Part shown: positions 34,075 through 43,252 of the stretch, one piece after another
Position numbering within the stretch: the first letter of the stretch is position 1
Layout of the letters: every line of letters starts with the position of its first letter
NCBI GenBank assembly: GCA_016521575.1
Contig: JAEKDP010000005.1
Coordinates: 124,001-188,000, forward strand
DNA length: 64,000 nucleotides
Direction: 5' to 3'
Source of the DNA: Rhodobacteraceae bacterium F11138
Lineage (GTDB): Bacteria > Pseudomonadota > Alphaproteobacteria > Rhodobacterales > Rhodobacteraceae
Position numbers and translations under genes: made by a program
The notes under the pieces: model-generated
What the model saw: the letters and a program-made list of their open reading frames with translations, nothing else
Told to the model about the DNA's origin: nothing
The model's database searches: none

Positions 34075-34528
34075 GGCGTTCCGCCTTTGACTTGATCTAT
34101 TGCGTATCACCTTTCGCTGTCTGAACTCAGAGATTTCAACGCCAAAGGTGATACGGGTTCAAGGCGGATTGCTGCGGGTGCCGGATCTTGGTGCTGCCCC
34201 GGGCAGGGGTTGCCCTATCATGTCCCACGGAGCCGATGGTGAAGGTCAGCTCTGACGCCCGGATGACATGCTGTTTCTGGCGTTCCTACCCGGCCAGTTC
34301 ATACCGCATTCGGTTCACCAACGCCGGGACCGAAAAGCCAAGCCTGCAAATGATCTTGGCCAGCGGCCCGATCGCACAAGCAGAGTGTTCTTGAGTGCTT
34401 GTAATGAACAGCCGTATATCTGCAAAACATTTACCATATATTTAAAACTCTTTCTTTCTTCTGTACACACATGTGTTATCTAAGAGGCTAGGCGGGAATC
34501 TGCCTATACTGTTACTAAGGGGTAAAAC
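34075..34528. other. Intergenic region: palindromic repeat, then AT-rich promoter region
   Basis: 454 bases without a supportable gene. The first 100 hold a palindromic repeat. From about 34420 the sequence is clearly AT-richer (catttaccatatatttaaaa, a palindrome ACACATGTGT) and ends in aggggtaaaac before the next ATG, so it probably contains the promoter of the VPLPA-CTERM gene. Short open frames here look accidental. Confidence 0.55.
34076..34173. repeat. 98-bp palindromic repeat, copy A
   Basis: Begins GCGTTCCGCCTTTGAC two bases after the DUF1028 stop and ends CAAGGCGGATTGCT. Its core arms CGTATCACCTTT (34103-34114) and AAAGGTGATACG (34144-34155) pair perfectly. It aligns along its whole length with 48401-48497. 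Confidence 0.7.
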
Positions 34529-35116
34529 ATGAAACTAAGTACATTTGCAGCTGCGGGCACCGCGGCATTTTTGTGTATGGCAGCGCCTGCGGCCTATGCG
34601 GCCACCGTCTTTGATCTGACGGGCACCGGGGGCACTGATTCGTCGTATGACTTTAACGAAGACGGTATCGGTTTGACCGTCACCGGAATGCGGGACTTTT
34701 TTGGCTGGGGCAGCGCCGACATTCACCAGACCAACGAAGGCCTTGGTGTCACGGGTTGGTTGGACACCAGCGATGAGGCAGATGGTCAATTCGATGAATA
34801 CATGCTGTTTTCCTTTGATCAGGATGTCAGCATGATGGAAATCGCGTTCAACCACATCGATAGTGATGATCCATATAACATCTATGTTGATTCCGGGTCG
34901 GGTTTCACTTTGGTTGATGCGAACGCAATGACCAATCCTTATACGTTTTCACCATTCCTGACGGGCAATACGTTGAAAGTTGCCGTAACCGATAACAGTT
35001 CGGCGTTCCGGATCGCATCGGTAACCGTGAACACCGTTCCGGTTCCGGCGGCAGGCGTTCTGCTTCTTGCCGGTCTCGGTTCGCTGGCAGCTGTACGCCG
35101 TCGTCGCAAGCACTGA
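34529..35116 (+). CDS. VPLPA-CTERM sorted surface/secreted protein
   Basis: 195 residues. A signal peptide covers about 1-25 (MKLSTFAAAGTAAFLCMAA ... YA). The tail VPVPAAGVLLLAGLGSLAAV followed by RRRRK is a VPLPA-CTERM sorting signal: motif, membrane helix, Arg cluster. The middle is rich in Asp, Gly and Thr with beta-strand character. Such proteins are handled by an exosortase-type transpeptidase, which is not in this window. The function of the mature part is unknown; related proteins go with extracellular polysaccharide. It has its own promoter region and a strong terminator. Confidence 0.8.
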   Translation: MKLSTFAAAGTAAFLCMAAPAAYAATVFDLTGTGGTDSSYDFNEDGIGLTVTGMRDFFGWGSADIHQTNEGLGVTGWLDTSDEADGQFDEYMLFSFDQDVSMMEIAFNHIDSDDPYNIYVDSGSGFTLVDANAMTNPYTFSPFLTGNTLKVAVTDNSSAFRIASVTVNTVPVPAAGVLLLAGLGSLAAVRRRRKH

Positions 35117-35136
35117 CGATCTGCGCATACTGTAGC

Positions 35137-35163
35137 AAAGGCGGCCAATGGGCCGCCTTTCTT
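35137..35163 (+). terminator. Bidirectional rho-independent terminator
   Basis: AAAGGCGGCC (35137-35146), loop aatg, GGCCGCCTTT (35151-35160), then ctt. It stands between two convergent genes and can stop both. Confidence 0.85.
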
Positions 35164-35172
35164 GAATCAGGA

Positions 35173-36288
35173 TCACAAATCTGCGTGGAATTCCTCGATC
35201 AGGTGGCGCACCACGGCCTGACCAGGGTTTTTGTCTTGCGCCGCCGCCTCGGCATGAACACGGCGCTGCCTGGCCGCGCTGGTGCCATCCTTGACGATGG
35301 TGCGCAGCGTGGCCATTTCGCCGGTGATGCCGAGCGCCTCGGTATCTTCGGCCAGCATTCCGATCAATTCGTCCGTCAGTGTCGCCATCGGTTTGATCGA
35401 GCGATCTCCGAAATCGATCAGCCCTTCGGACGTGCCATAGCGTTGGGCCCGCCACCGGTTCTCGGCGATCATGAAACGGTCATAGGTGCGCCAGCGTTGA
35501 TTGCGTTCGCGCAGACGACACAGCATCCGGGTTATGGCCTGGGTCATGGCGGCCAGGGACAGGGCATGTTCCATCCGGGGGGACACATCCATGATCCGGG
35601 TTTCAAGTGTCGGGAACTTGTGTGATGGGCGCAGATCCCACCAGATCTTGCTGGTGTCTTCGATCAGCCCCAGTTCGATCAGGGTGCCGGTGGTGCGTTC
35701 ATATTCGGCCCAGCTTTGGAAATGCGGTGGCAGACCGGTGCGGGGCAGGTTGTCAAAGACCGTCAACCGATAGCTGGCCAGGCCGGTGTCATCCCCCTGC
35801 CAAAAGGGCGAGGATGTCGACAGCGCCAGAAGATGCGGCAGGAAATAGGACAGTTGCGGGATCAGGTCGGTGCGCAGGGACTTGTCCTCTATTCCCACAT
35901 GCACATGCATTCCGCAGATCAGCATCCGGCGCGCGACCCCGCCCAATGCTTGTTGCAGCGCATTGTAGCGGGTCTTGTGGGTGTGGGTCTGATCCTTCCA
36001 ATCCGCAAAGGGGTGGCAGGACACGGCGATGGGCGACAGGTTGTGCCTGGCCGCATGGCGGGACACGCAGCTGCGCAGCCGCTTCAGATCTTCGCGGGCG
36101 TCTTCGATCGTGGTGCAAACACGGGTTCCGACCTCGATCTGGCATTGCAGGAACTCAGGGCTGACCTGCTCTTGCAGATCGGACTGGCAGGCTGTCATCA
36201 AGGCCGCCGGGGCCTCGGCCAGATCCAGGGTGTCGCGGTCAACAAGCAGATATTCTTCTTCGATGCCAAGCGTGAAATCCTGCTGCAT
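35173..36288 (-). CDS. YbdK-type carboxylate-amine ligase (glutamate-cysteine ligase 2 family)
   Basis: 371 residues, the usual length. It opens [19 protein letters not shown], the hallmark of the GCS2 family, with [14 protein letters not shown] near 140 and [20 protein letters not shown] near 255 forming the ATP/Mg site. E. coli YbdK has weak glutamate-cysteine ligase activity; the physiological role is uncertain. The ATG at 36288 follows ggagacgcat; an in-frame extension to 36435 would reach towards the divergent gene and is not favoured. Confidence 0.85.
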   Translation of the reverse strand: MQQDFTLGIEEEYLLVDRDTLDLAEAPAALMTACQSDLQEQVSPEFLQCQIEVGTRVCTTIEDAREDLKRLRSCVSRHAARHNLSPIAVSCHPFADWKDQTHTHKTRYNALQQALGGVARRMLICGMHVHVGIEDKSLRTDLIPQLSYFLPHLLALSTSSPFWQGDDTGLASYRLTVFDNLPRTGLPPHFQSWAEYERTTGTLIELGLIEDTSKIWWDLRPSHKFPTLETRIMDVSPRMEHALSLAAMTQAITRMLCRLRERNQRWRTYDRFMIAENRWRAQRYGTSEGLIDFGDRSIKPMATLTDELIGMLAEDTEALGITGEMATLRTIVKDGTSAARQRRVHAEAAAQDKNPGQAVVRHLIEEFHADL

Positions 36289-36456
36289 ATGCGTCTCCTG
36301 TCCGGTGCCGGACCAGTCAAGACCGATGCGGCGTGGTTGCCAAGCAAAAAATTCGACGGCTCCGAACCATGCCGGGGCCTTGCGCAATACGGTCGAACCG
36401 GGCAAGTCAAGCGCGCAGACAACGGGATCTGCCAATCATCGGGGGCATTCGCAGAG

Positions 36457-37305
36457 ATGGGAAGCGGCGCAAAAATACGCGAAATCAACCGGCTGCTGTC
36501 CGGGATGGATGTTCGCCTCACCGATGGGGCGGCCCATGCGTCCGAGCAGAAGCGCCTGCGGGAGTTCGAGGCGCGCGGGGGGCTGGATGGTCCGGCCTAT
36601 GCGCTGTCACCCGGAATGGACGGGTTTGATATTGGCCCGATGCGGACAGTATTTCAGCGCCATGCCGCAGATGTGTCGCGGCTGATGGGCGCGACGCGCA
36701 ACACGGCTGGCTATGTGCCCGGCAACGGATATTTCGACACGCCGGATGCCGAGGCGCTGTATTTGATGGTGCGCCGCTTTGCCCCCAAGCAGGTGATCGA
36801 GGTAGGTTGTGGCAATTCGACCCGGATCACGCGGCAGGCAATTCTGGACGGGGGGATTTCGACCCGGATCACCGCTGTGGATCCATATCCACGCGCGGAT
36901 ATTGCCGATGTGGTGGATCGGTTCGAACAGGCTCCGCTGGAAACCGTCGATCCCGCCGTGTTCGCAGGACTTGAAGCCGGGGACATCCTGTTCATCGATT
37001 CAAGCCATCAGGTCCGGATGAGCAACGATGTCGCGCATCTGTTCTGCCGCATCATTCCCGCGCTGGCCCCCGGCGTCGTGATCCACGTCCACGATGTGTT
37101 TCTGCCCTACGAATATCCCAAGCGGTTTTTCTATGACTGCCCGTCCTGGGCGGAACAATATATGTTGCATGCCCTGTTGCAGGGTGGGGGGTATGATTTG
37201 CTGTGGCCGGGCTATCACCTGCAGCGGGATCGCCCGGATGCCGTTTCGGTCCTGCCGTTTCTGGGGCAGGGGCGTGCACAATCCTTCTGGATGCGAAAAC
37301 GCTGA
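36457..37305 (+). CDS. Class I SAM-dependent methyltransferase
   Basis: 282 residues. Motif I is VIEVGCGNSTRI (about 117-128), the acidic end of strand 2 is AVDPYPR, and DILFIDSSHQVRMSNDV near 180 with PGVVIHVHDVFLPYEYP near 208 resembles the Methyltransf_24/cephalosporin-hydroxylase-like group. Substrate unknown. The ATG at 36457 is chosen because the long open frame upstream is antisense to the ligase gene at 35173. Confidence 0.75.
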   Translation: MGSGAKIREINRLLSGMDVRLTDGAAHASEQKRLREFEARGGLDGPAYALSPGMDGFDIGPMRTVFQRHAADVSRLMGATRNTAGYVPGNGYFDTPDAEALYLMVRRFAPKQVIEVGCGNSTRITRQAILDGGISTRITAVDPYPRADIADVVDRFEQAPLETVDPAVFAGLEAGDILFIDSSHQVRMSNDVAHLFCRIIPALAPGVVIHVHDVFLPYEYPKRFFYDCPSWAEQYMLHALLQGGGYDLLWPGYHLQRDRPDAVSVLPFLGQGRAQSFWMRKR

Positions 37306-37348
37306 TCGCCCGGGCGGTTTGCCGCCCTGTGGACATACCGCGAGCATC

Positions 37349-37942
37349 TTACATCAGTCGGACCTGTGTGCCGATCTGAACCAGCGGATAGAGCTGCTCG
37401 ACGTGTTCGTTATACAAGCCGATGCAGCCGGACGAGCTTTGGCGGCCGATCTTGCGCGTGTCATGCGTGCCGTGCACCAGATAGGCGGGCCAGGACAGGT
37501 ACATCGCGCGTGTTCCCAGCGGATTGCCGGGGCCGCCTTCCATATAGTCCGGCAGGGTCGGGTCGCGTTCGCGCATGTTCGCAGTCGGGGTCCAGCGGGG
37601 GTTTTCCGCCTTGCGCACGACCTTGGTGTAACCGCGCTTGGTCAGTTCTTCGGACATCGGAACCGACGACGGAAACAGAAGATAGGTTTCACCGTCCGGG
37701 CCCCAGTAATGAACCGCGCGGCTGGTGATGTCGGCCAGCAGGCAGCCCTTGCCCAATGTGTCGAAATGATCCTGCCAGCGCTGTGCCTGAAAGGAAGAAT
37801 CGTTACGCCGCACGGGGATCTGGGTCTCGATCTCGGGTTCGTTGGCGGGAAAGGCATCCTGCGCCCGCAGGATCGCGGGGGTCGCGAGGGTGGTTGCCAC
37901 GCCCAGCAGGGCGCTGCGGCGCGTGATAAGTGTGGATGTCAT
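37349..37942 (-). CDS. L,D-transpeptidase (YkuD family), Tat-exported
   Basis: 197 residues. The signal sequence has a twin-arginine-like start (TRRSALLGVATTLATPAIL), so export folded is likely. The YkuD active site is seen as HGTHDTRKIGRQSSSGCIGL (about 155-174) with the catalytic His and Cys. It makes 3-3 cross-links in peptidoglycan or attaches proteins to it. The ATG at 37942 is preferred to 37996 because it begins the signal peptide directly. Confidence 0.85.
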   Translation of the reverse strand: MTSTLITRRSALLGVATTLATPAILRAQDAFPANEPEIETQIPVRRNDSSFQAQRWQDHFDTLGKGCLLADITSRAVHYWGPDGETYLLFPSSVPMSEELTKRGYTKVVRKAENPRWTPTANMRERDPTLPDYMEGGPGNPLGTRAMYLSWPAYLVHGTHDTRKIGRQSSSGCIGLYNEHVEQLYPLVQIGTQVRLM

Positions 37943-38088
37943 TGCTCGACCTCTGTTCGACTGTTTTCGCAGAAATAACCCCGTCGGTTGAGGCAAGCCA
38001 GTACCTGGACCGCAAAATCGGCCTGATCACGCCGAAGTGACGCAGCGTGCGGCCACGGTCGTGTCAGTCCGGGATCATCCAGGCATAT

Positions 38089-38115
38089 GCCCCCGGAACC
38101 GCAGGTTCCGAGGGC
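38089..38115. terminator. Hairpin after mmsA
   Basis: GCCCCCGGAACC pairs with GGTTCCGAGGGC around gca (one mismatch). A run of six T lies nearby on the plus strand but not directly after it on the minus strand, so its direction is uncertain. Confidence 0.45.
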
Positions 38116-38139
38116 ACGCCATTTTTTGGAACAGTCGGG

Positions 38140-39639
38140 TCAGTCCATCGGCTTGAAATGGAATTCGCCGCCTTCTTTCAGGCCCGATGGCCAGCGCGAG
38201 GTCACGGTCTTGGTGCGTGTATAGAATTTGAACGCATCCGGGCCGTGCTGGTTCAGGTCGCCAAAGACGGATTTCTTCCAGCCGCCAAAGGTGTGATAGG
38301 CCAGCGGAACCGGGATCGGCACGTTGATGCCGACCATCCCCACGTTGATACGGCTGGCAAAATCGCGCGCCGCGTCGCCATCGCGGGTGAAGATCGCGGT
38401 GCCGTTGCCGTATTCGTGATCCATCGCCAGCTTCAGCGCGTCTTCATAGTTCTGGGCACGCACGGTCGACAGGACGGGGCCGAAGATCTCGGTCTTGTAG
38501 ATGTCCATGTCCGGTGTCACCTTGTCGAACAGATGTGCTCCGACAAAGAAGCCGTCTTCGTAACCCTGCAGTTGAAAATCGCGGCCATCGACGACCAGTT
38601 CAGCACCCTGGTCAATACCGGTCTGCACCAGCCGTTCGATATTGGCCTTGGCGGCGGCGGTCACGACCGGGCCGTAATCGACATCATTGCCGCCCGTATA
38701 GGGGCCGACCTTCAGCTTCTCGATGCGCGGTACGAGTTTCTCGATCAGGCGATCCGCGGTTTCATCTCCCACCGGTACGGCCACGGAAATGGCCATGCAG
38801 CGTTCACCCGCCGCGCCATATCCGGCCCCGATCAGCGCGTCGGCTGCCTGATCCATGTCGGCATCGGGCATGATGATCATGTGGTTCTTGGCGCCGCCGA
38901 AACACTGCACGCGCTTGCCCTGGGAACAGCCGGTGCCATAGATGTATTCGGCAATCGGGGTCGAGCCGACAAAGCCGACCGACTGGATCACCGGGTGATA
39001 CAGGATCGCGTCCACGGCTTCCTTGTCACCGTTCACGACCTGCAGGATCCCCTTGGGCAGGCCGGCTTCTTCCAGCAATTCCGCCAGCATCAGGGGCACA
39101 GAGGGATCGCGCTCGGACGGTTTCAGGATAAAGGCGTTGCCGCAGGCGATCGCGGGGGCGAACATCCACATCGGGATCATCGCCGGGAAGTTGAACGGGG
39201 TGATGCCGGCGGTCACGCCCAGGGGCTGACGCATGGAATACATGTCGATGCCCGGGCCGGCCGCATCGGTGAATTCGCCTTTCAGAAGCTGCGGAGCGCC
39301 GATGCAGTATTCGACGACCTCCAGACCGCGCTGCACATCACCGGCGGCGTCGGGCAGGGTTTTACCGTGCTCGCGGCTGAGCGCTTCGGCCAGCTTGTCC
39401 ATGTCCCGGTTCAGCAGGCTGACGAATTTCATCAGCACCCGCGCGCGGCGCTGCGGGTTGGTGGCGGCCCAGGCGGGCTGGGCCGCGGCAGCGGCCTGAA
39501 CCGCGCGATCCATTTCTTCACCGTTGGCCAAAGGCACCTTGGCCTGAACTTCGCCGGTCGCCGGGTTCATGACGTCTGCAAATCGTCCGGACGTGCCCTT
39601 GACGTGTTCGCCATTGATATAATGTGTCAGCTCGGTCAT
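38140..39639 (-). CDS. mmsA: CoA-acylating methylmalonate-semialdehyde dehydrogenase
   Basis: 499 residues. It converts methylmalonate (or malonate) semialdehyde with NAD and CoA to propionyl-CoA (acetyl-CoA) in valine, inositol or pyrimidine breakdown. Family features are PFNFPAMIPMWMFAPAIACG near 147, GSTPIAEYIYGTG near 228, GGAKNHMIIMPDADMD near 256 and the catalytic Cys in AAGERCMAIS near 287. The first, N-terminal stretch HYINGEHVKGTSGRFADVMN is typical of MmsA. A divergent LysR gene lies 102 bases away. Confidence 0.9.
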   Translation of the reverse strand: MTELTHYINGEHVKGTSGRFADVMNPATGEVQAKVPLANGEEMDRAVQAAAAAQPAWAATNPQRRARVLMKFVSLLNRDMDKLAEALSREHGKTLPDAAGDVQRGLEVVEYCIGAPQLLKGEFTDAAGPGIDMYSMRQPLGVTAGITPFNFPAMIPMWMFAPAIACGNAFILKPSERDPSVPLMLAELLEEAGLPKGILQVVNGDKEAVDAILYHPVIQSVGFVGSTPIAEYIYGTGCSQGKRVQCFGGAKNHMIIMPDADMDQAADALIGAGYGAAGERCMAISVAVPVGDETADRLIEKLVPRIEKLKVGPYTGGNDVDYGPVVTAAAKANIERLVQTGIDQGAELVVDGRDFQLQGYEDGFFVGAHLFDKVTPDMDIYKTEIFGPVLSTVRAQNYEDALKLAMDHEYGNGTAIFTRDGDAARDFASRINVGMVGINVPIPVPLAYHTFGGWKKSVFGDLNQHGPDAFKFYTRTKTVTSRWPSGLKEGGEFHFKPMD

Positions 39640-39677
39640 CAGAATCCTCCTGGGTTTGCGTTGCGCGCACCATAGGC

Positions 39678-39695
39678 TTGCAAAAACTCCCGCAA
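39678..39695. promoter_or_regulatory. Possible LysR box between mmsA and its divergent regulator
   Basis: TTGC (39678-39681) and GCAA (39692-39695) form inverted half-sites ten bases apart in the middle of the 102-base divergent spacer, the size and place of a LysR recognition site. The half-sites are short, so this could be chance. Confidence 0.35.
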
Positions 39696-39741
39696 AAGAG
39701 GCAAGTTCTCAAAAAGGTTTTGCAAAATCGCAGAGGGGTCC

Positions 39742-40638
39742 ATGCAGACACATTGGGATGACTTGCGGATTTTCCTGGCCGTGGCCCGCGAAGAAAGTCT
39801 TTCGGGCGCGGGGCGCGTGCTGAAGGTTGATCCGGCGACGGTGGGACGGCGGATCACGCGGCTGGAAACCGCGCTGGGGGCATCGCTGTTCGTCAAATCT
39901 CCACAGGGCTATACGCTTTCGGCGGCGGGCGAACGTTTGCTGGTGCAGGGGGAACAGGCCGAACAGGCCATGCGCGCCGTATCCGAAGCGTTGGAAGGAC
40001 CCAGCGAGGGGCTGTCGGGGCAGATGCGCATCGGTGCCCCGGACGGCTGTGCCAACTATCTTTTGCCACAGATCTGCGCCCGTATCGGCGAGGAAAATCC
40101 CGATCTGGACATTCAGATCGTTGCCTTGCCGCGCATCGTCAATCTGTCGCGCCGCGAAGCGGATATGGCTATTGCGGTCAGCGCGCCTTCGGCGGGGCAG
40201 CTGTTGGTGCAGAAAATTACCGACTACAAGCTGCATCTGGTGGCCAGCCGATCGTATCTGCGCCAACATCCGCCGCTTGAACGAATCGAGGATCTGAAAG
40301 GGCGGCGGATGGTCGGGTATATTCCCGACATGATATTTGACGCCGAACTGGACTATCTGGACAATCTCGGGGTCAGGCGGATTCCCCTGGCCTCGAATTC
40401 GGTTCCGGTGCAGTTGAAGCTGTTGGCCCAGGACTGCGGGGTGGGGGTGGCGCATGATTTTTCTCTGCCCAGCCATCCACGATTACGCAAGGTGTTGAGC
40501 GATCAGGTCAGTTTGATCCGCAGCTTCTATCTGGTACGGCATCAGGGCGATCAACGCAGCGCAAGATTGAACCGATTTGCCGCCGCTCTGGCCCAGGGTG
40601 TGCGCGAAGAAGTGGTGCGGCTGGAAAGCCTTACTTGA
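39742..40638 (+). CDS. LysR-family regulator, likely of mmsA
   Basis: 298 residues. The winged HTH fills residues 1-62 (WDDLRIFLAVAREESLSGAG, then VDPATVGRRITRLETALGA). The periplasmic-binding-like effector domain follows (GQMRIGAPDGCANYLLPQIC and on). It is divergent from the methylmalonate-semialdehyde dehydrogenase and probably regulates it together with itself. The effector is unknown. Confidence 0.85.
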   Translation: MQTHWDDLRIFLAVAREESLSGAGRVLKVDPATVGRRITRLETALGASLFVKSPQGYTLSAAGERLLVQGEQAEQAMRAVSEALEGPSEGLSGQMRIGAPDGCANYLLPQICARIGEENPDLDIQIVALPRIVNLSRREADMAIAVSAPSAGQLLVQKITDYKLHLVASRSYLRQHPPLERIEDLKGRRMVGYIPDMIFDAELDYLDNLGVRRIPLASNSVPVQLKLLAQDCGVGVAHDFSLPSHPRLRKVLSDQVSLIRSFYLVRHQGDQRSARLNRFAAALAQGVREEVVRLESLT

Positions 40639-40698
40639 CTCGTCCCTATATTGCGGCGACGCTTTTGATATTGAAAGAATGTTACGGAGGCTGCCCGA

Positions 40699-41136
40699 AT
40701 GCTCGTTCACCAGATTCTGAAGTCGAAAGCGAAAGCGGGGGTGCTGACCGTGACCTCCGGTGCGACCGTGGCCGAAGCGGCCAAGGTTCTTGCCGACAAC
40801 AAGATCGGGTCGGTGGTTGTGTCCGATGACAACGGCAAGACCGCCTCGGGGATCCTGTCGGAACGTGACATCGTGCGCGAAATCTCCGCCTCTGGTAGCG
40901 GATGCCTGACCCGACAGGTCAGCGCCTATATGACCTCCAAGCTGGTGACCTGCACCAGCCAGAACAGCGCCCAGGAATTGCTGACCATGATGACCGAAGG
41001 CCGTTTTCGCCACATGCCGGTTGTCGAAAACGGTGAGATGGTCGGTCTTGTGACCCTGGGTGACGTGGTCAAGGCCCAGCTTTCCGAACTGGCGATGGAA
41101 AAGGAAGCATTGCAGGGCATGATAATGGGTCATTGA
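40699..41136 (+). CDS. CBS-domain-pair protein
   Basis: 145 residues made only of two CBS domains: about 10-65 (VTSGATVAEAAKVLADNKIG, SVVVSDDNGKTASGILSERD) and 75-130 (MTSKLVTCTSQNSAQELLTM, FRHMPVVENGEMVGLVTLGD). CBS pairs bind adenosyl nucleotides and act as energy sensors or partners of other proteins. gttacggagg precedes the ATG. It is not linked by overlap to neighbours; the specific partner is unknown. Confidence 0.85.
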   Translation: MLVHQILKSKAKAGVLTVTSGATVAEAAKVLADNKIGSVVVSDDNGKTASGILSERDIVREISASGSGCLTRQVSAYMTSKLVTCTSQNSAQELLTMMTEGRFRHMPVVENGEMVGLVTLGDVVKAQLSELAMEKEALQGMIMGH

Positions 41137-41327
41137 GCGTTTCTTCCCGGCATCAGCGGGGGCAAGGGGATACAGGGTGCGGCGGAAGCGGCACAACGGC
41201 TTGCCCCGCACGGAGTTGATCCAAGGAAAGAATGCAGCATGATTGGAATGCAAACGGTCGGCCAGGTCTTGCATTTGCAGAAAAACCCTGTTTGCATCCG
41301 CAGCACGATCCCGGTGAGGAGACCGTC

Positions 41328-41831
41328 ATGCGCATAGCCCTGTATCCAGGCACATTTGATCCGATCACTTTGGGTCATCTGGACATCATCCGACGCGCCA
41401 CGGCATTGGTGGATCGGTTGGTGATCGGTGTTGCGATCAACCGCGACAAGGGGCCGATGTTCTCGTTGGAAGAACGGGTTTCGATGATCGAGGCGGAATG
41501 CGCCGAATTGTCAGAGCAGATGGCGACCGAGATTGTTGCGCATCCGTTCGAGAACCTTCTGATCGATTGCGCCAACGATGTGGGCGCGGGAATCATCGTG
41601 CGGGGTCTGCGCGCTGTCGCGGATTTCGAGTATGAATATCAGATGGTCGGCATGAACCGTGTGTTGGACGCCAATGTCGAGACCGTTTTCCTGATGGCGG
41701 ATGCCAAACATCAGGCCATCGCGAGTAAACTGGTCAAGGAAATCGCACGTCTCGATGGCGATGTATCCAGATTCGTAACGCCCCGGGTGCGTCTCGAATT
41801 GCTGAAACGTCTGGGGAAAAACCAGGCCTGA
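41328..41831 (+). CDS. coaD: Pantetheine-phosphate adenylyltransferase
   Basis: 167 residues, the usual length. It adds AMP to 4'-phosphopantetheine in coenzyme A synthesis. The nucleotidyltransferase motif is YPGTFDPITLGHLDI (about 5-19), and IIVRGLRAVADFEYEYQM near 86-103 and ETVFLMADAKHQAIASKLVK near 124 are CoaD signatures. The ATG at 41328 follows gtgaggaga; an in-frame ATG at 41232 is not needed. Confidence 0.92.
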   Translation: MRIALYPGTFDPITLGHLDIIRRATALVDRLVIGVAINRDKGPMFSLEERVSMIEAECAELSEQMATEIVAHPFENLLIDCANDVGAGIIVRGLRAVADFEYEYQMVGMNRVLDANVETVFLMADAKHQAIASKLVKEIARLDGDVSRFVTPRVRLELLKRLGKNQA

Positions 41832-41842
41832 CGCCATATGGC

Positions 41843-41986
41843 TCAGCGCCAGAAGGCGATCCATTCGATCAGGTTGTAGAATTTCTTGCCCAGGAACACG
41901 AGATTCCCGGTCCCGTTCAACACGACATCCACGACGATCGCGGTGGCGATCATCAGGGAAAGAACAAGCGCAAGTCGATTGGTCAT
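41843..41986 (-). CDS. 47-residue single-helix membrane protein
   Basis: A short frame beginning MTNRLALVLSLMIATAIVVD and ending in FYNLIEWIAFWR. It has one hydrophobic segment (about 5-25) and an aromatic, amphipathic tail. It lies between the gap terminator and the end of coaD on the minus strand, with cgaggcccga before the ATG. Small proteins of this build are common in Rhodobacterales next to housekeeping genes, as far as I recall, but the function is unknown. Confidence 0.6.
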   Translation of the reverse strand: MTNRLALVLSLMIATAIVVDVVLNGTGNLVFLGKKFYNLIEWIAFWR

Positions 41987-42002
41987 TCGGGCCTCGGGAA
42001 AT

Positions 42003-42036
42003 GAAAACGCCCGGCCAGATATGACTGACCGGGCGT
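42003..42036 (-). terminator. Terminator of gap
   Basis: On the minus strand ACGCCCGG (42036-42029) pairs with CCGGGCGT (42014-42007), followed by TTTT (42006-42003). It begins 33 bases after the gap stop. Confidence 0.8.
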
Positions 42037-42068
42037 AGGTTCACAATATGCAGCGTTGCGGGGCGAAA

Positions 42069-43073
42069 TCAGCCGTTCAGACGGCCCATTGCCGCGGCCA
42101 CATCGGCCATCCGCACCGAAAAACCCCATTCATTGTCGTACCAGGCCAGAACACGGACCATGCGGCCATCGACCACGCGTGTCTGATCGGGTGCGAAGAT
42201 GCTGCTTTCCTCGGTATGGTTGAAGTCGATCGAAACCTTGGGTTCCGGATCATAGGACAGCACCTGTCCCATCGGCCCATTGGCGGCTTCGGCCACCAGT
42301 GCATTGACTTCTTCGGCGGTGACATCGCGTCCGGCGCGGAAGGTCAGATCAACGGCGCTGACATTGGGCGTCGGAACCCGAATGGCGGATCCGTCCAGTC
42401 GGCCCTTGAGATTGGGAAGAACCTCTCCAAGCGCCTTGGCGGCACCGGTCGACGTCGGAATCATCGCCATCGCGGCGGCGCGTGCGCGGTACAGATCGGA
42501 ATGGCGACGGTCCAGCGTCGGCTGATCGCCGGTATAGCTGTGGATCGTGGTCATGATGCCGTGTTCAATCCCCACGGCTTCGTCCAGAACCTTGGCCAGC
42601 GGGGCCAGGCAATTGGTTGTGCAGGACCCGTTGCTGACCATGTTGTCGCCCTTGGCGAGCATTTCGTCATTGACCCCGAACACGATGGTTTTCTGTACAT
42701 TCTTCGCCGGAGCCGAGATCAGCACCGATTTGGCGCCGCGTTCGAGATGCACGCCGGCCTTGTCTCCGTCATTGAATTTGCCGGTACATTCCAGAACCAC
42801 ATCACAACCGGACCAGTCCAGTTCTTGCGGATCATAGGTCGAAAACATCTCGATTTCGCCGCGTCCCAGATCCAGGGTGCGCTCGCCGACGCGGATATCA
42901 TTTCCGAATCGGCCGTGGATACTGTCGTAGCGCAGAAGATGCGCGGCGGTTTCCAAGGGGCCTGTGGCATTGGCTTTGACGACCCTGATGTCGTTGCGTC
43001 CGCTGGCCGCGATATGGGACAGGGTGCAACGGCCGATGCGGCCAAATCCGTTAATTCCGACGTTGATGGTCAT
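42069..43073 (-). CDS. gap: Type I glyceraldehyde-3-phosphate dehydrogenase
   Basis: 334 residues. NAD-binding start INVGINGFGRIGR (about 3-15), the catalytic Cys in SNGSCTTNCLAP (about 148-159) and the phosphate-binding STGAAKALGEV and WYDNEWGFSVRM stretches are all present. It converts glyceraldehyde 3-phosphate to 1,3-bisphosphoglycerate with NAD (glycolysis or gluconeogenesis). The ATG at 43073 starts exactly at the usual N-terminus; the in-frame ATG at 43154 adds a non-homologous extension. Confidence 0.92.
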   Translation of the reverse strand: MTINVGINGFGRIGRCTLSHIAASGRNDIRVVKANATGPLETAAHLLRYDSIHGRFGNDIRVGERTLDLGRGEIEMFSTYDPQELDWSGCDVVLECTGKFNDGDKAGVHLERGAKSVLISAPAKNVQKTIVFGVNDEMLAKGDNMVSNGSCTTNCLAPLAKVLDEAVGIEHGIMTTIHSYTGDQPTLDRRHSDLYRARAAAMAMIPTSTGAAKALGEVLPNLKGRLDGSAIRVPTPNVSAVDLTFRAGRDVTAEEVNALVAEAANGPMGQVLSYDPEPKVSIDFNHTEESSIFAPDQTRVVDGRMVRVLAWYDNEWGFSVRMADVAAAMGRLNG

Positions 43074-43252
43074 TGCTGGTGCTCCACAAACTTCCGTTTG
43101 AAGGGCATATAGCCCTGCAAGCATGGCATAAAAAGGGAAAAGCGCCGTTTTCACAATGTGTTAGCGCAAACTTTTTCCGGTGGCGCTAACGCTTGCCCTG
43201 CGGGGGGGATGCGTTAGGGTTGCGTGAAACGGTCAATTTGCGGGGGCAAGGG

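Noticed and set aside
35716-36456. Long N-terminal extension of the methyltransferase frame
   Set aside because: It is antisense to the YbdK-type ligase gene, and the methyltransferase begins normally at 36457.
41239-41337. 33-codon leader frame before coaD
   Set aside because: It has a modest ribosome-binding site but no conserved feature and ends by chance inside the coaD start.
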